NCBI GenBank assembly: GCA_037954665.1
Contig: JBBMOL010000066.1
Location: 1,674,001-1,738,000 of the forward strand
Direction of reading: 5' to 3'
DNA: 64,000 nucleotides
Source: Laguncularia racemosa
Taxonomy: Eukaryota > Streptophyta > Magnoliopsida > Myrtales > Combretaceae
Shown here: positions 63,271 through 64,000 of the stretch, one piece after another
How positions within the stretch are numbered: position 1 is the first letter of the stretch
Layout: each line of letters begins with the position of its first letter
Made by a program: the position numbers and the translations under genes
The notes under the pieces: generated by a model
What the model was told of the DNA's origin: nothing
Seen by the model: the letters and a program-made list of their open reading frames with translations, nothing else
The model's database searches: none

Positions 63271-64000
63271 TTAGCTTATGCTTGTCTGCAGCTTTCTTTC
63301 AATCTTCTCTTTCACTTCAAATGCCACAACCTGATGTTGTTTAGCCATGTGTTTTGTAGCTACATTAGACTCTACACCTTTGGGCAAGAGAGCTAAATCC
63401 AATGCGTGAGATGGCGCTTTTATATAGACCACTGAAAAAGGAGATTTTCCAGTAGTTCTGTGGATGGAATTGTTGTAAGCAAATTCAGCTTGAGAAAGCG
63501 CCAAATCCCATTGTCTTGGCTTCTCTCCACAAATGCTTCATATTAAGTTGCCAAGGGTCCTGTTCGTCACCTCCGTCTGCCCATCAGTTTGAGGGTGAGC
63601 GATACTACTAAAATTGAGTGAGGAATTGAACATGTATCATAGTGTCCTCCAGAAGTGACTAAGAAACCTAGTATCTCTATCTGATGTAATAGACTTGGGA
63701 ACCCCGTGCAACCTGACCAACTCCTTGAAGAATAACTTGGCAACACCCTGTGCATCAGATGTCTTCTTGCAAGGGATGAAGTGAGCCATCTTGAAGAACC
63801 TGTCTACAACCACAAAAACAGTGTCAACACCTCGTTAGGTACAAGGCAAACCTAAAACGAAATCCATAGATAGATCATCCCAGATATTCTCAGGTATGGG
63901 TAGCGGAGTATACAACCCAGTGTTCTGATAATGTCCTTTAGATGTCTGATAGATGTAATACCTTTGCACAATTCTCTCCACATCTCTTTTCAGTTGAGGC
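63271..64000 (-). pseudogene. Ty3/gypsy integrase remnant, running off the window
   Basis: On the minus strand: AQGVAKLFFKELVRLHGVPK, then ITSDRDTRFLSHFWRTL, then a TGA in place of a sense codon, then LNFSSIAHPQTDGQTEVTNR and WDLALSQAEFAYNNSIHRTT. The catalytic-core pattern SDRD..F..HPQTDGQTE is that of Ty3/gypsy integrases. At least one in-frame stop (near 63635) makes it non-functional. The upstream part of the polyprotein lies beyond position 64000. Confidence 0.88.

Overview
This is nuclear DNA from a land plant, almost certainly a eudicot. It has intron-rich genes with GT–AG splicing, plastid-targeted and cell-wall proteins, very AT-rich gene-poor stretches, decayed LTR and hAT transposons, and a piece of plastid DNA. 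The species cannot be named from the sequence alone.

Layout. 1–13.96 kb (minus strand): the 5' four-fifths of alpha-glucan water dikinase (GWD1), about 1,172 codons in 26 coding exons, cut by the window edge. One intron carries an antisense, decayed Ty3/gypsy-type element. 14–29 kb: AT-rich DNA with a hairpin MITE, LTR-like debris and a broken hAT transposon. 29.3–29.8 kb: an intact single-exon gene for a secreted pectin methylesterase/invertase inhibitor. 32.9–36.2 kb: a plastid insertion joining a broken ycf2 fragment to an inverted trnN–trnR–rrn5 segment. 41.1–42.9 kb: an intact two-exon high-affinity nitrate transporter of the NRT2.5 type. 43–51 kb: repeat-derived spacer. 51.5–60.8 kb (minus strand): a polygalacturonase gene that keeps all four GH28 catalytic motifs. 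A 4.74-kb Ty1/copia element has landed inside one of its exons with an exact 5-bp target duplication, and a later exon carries two 1-nt frameshifts, so it is a pseudogene. 60.9–64 kb: a duplicated copy of the region upstream of the polygalacturonase, followed by the end of a decayed gypsy element.

Functionally the genes are unrelated neighbours: leaf starch degradation (GWD1), pectin modification (the inhibitor and the dead polygalacturonase) and nitrate uptake (NRT2.5). No operon-like or clustered pathway is visible.

The strongest observations are the exon-disrupting copia insertion, the rearranged plastid insert, the duplicated promoter block, and at least five LTR-like spots that each carry an array of a different short self-complementary word. 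Exon borders and alignments were made by eye; no database search was run.
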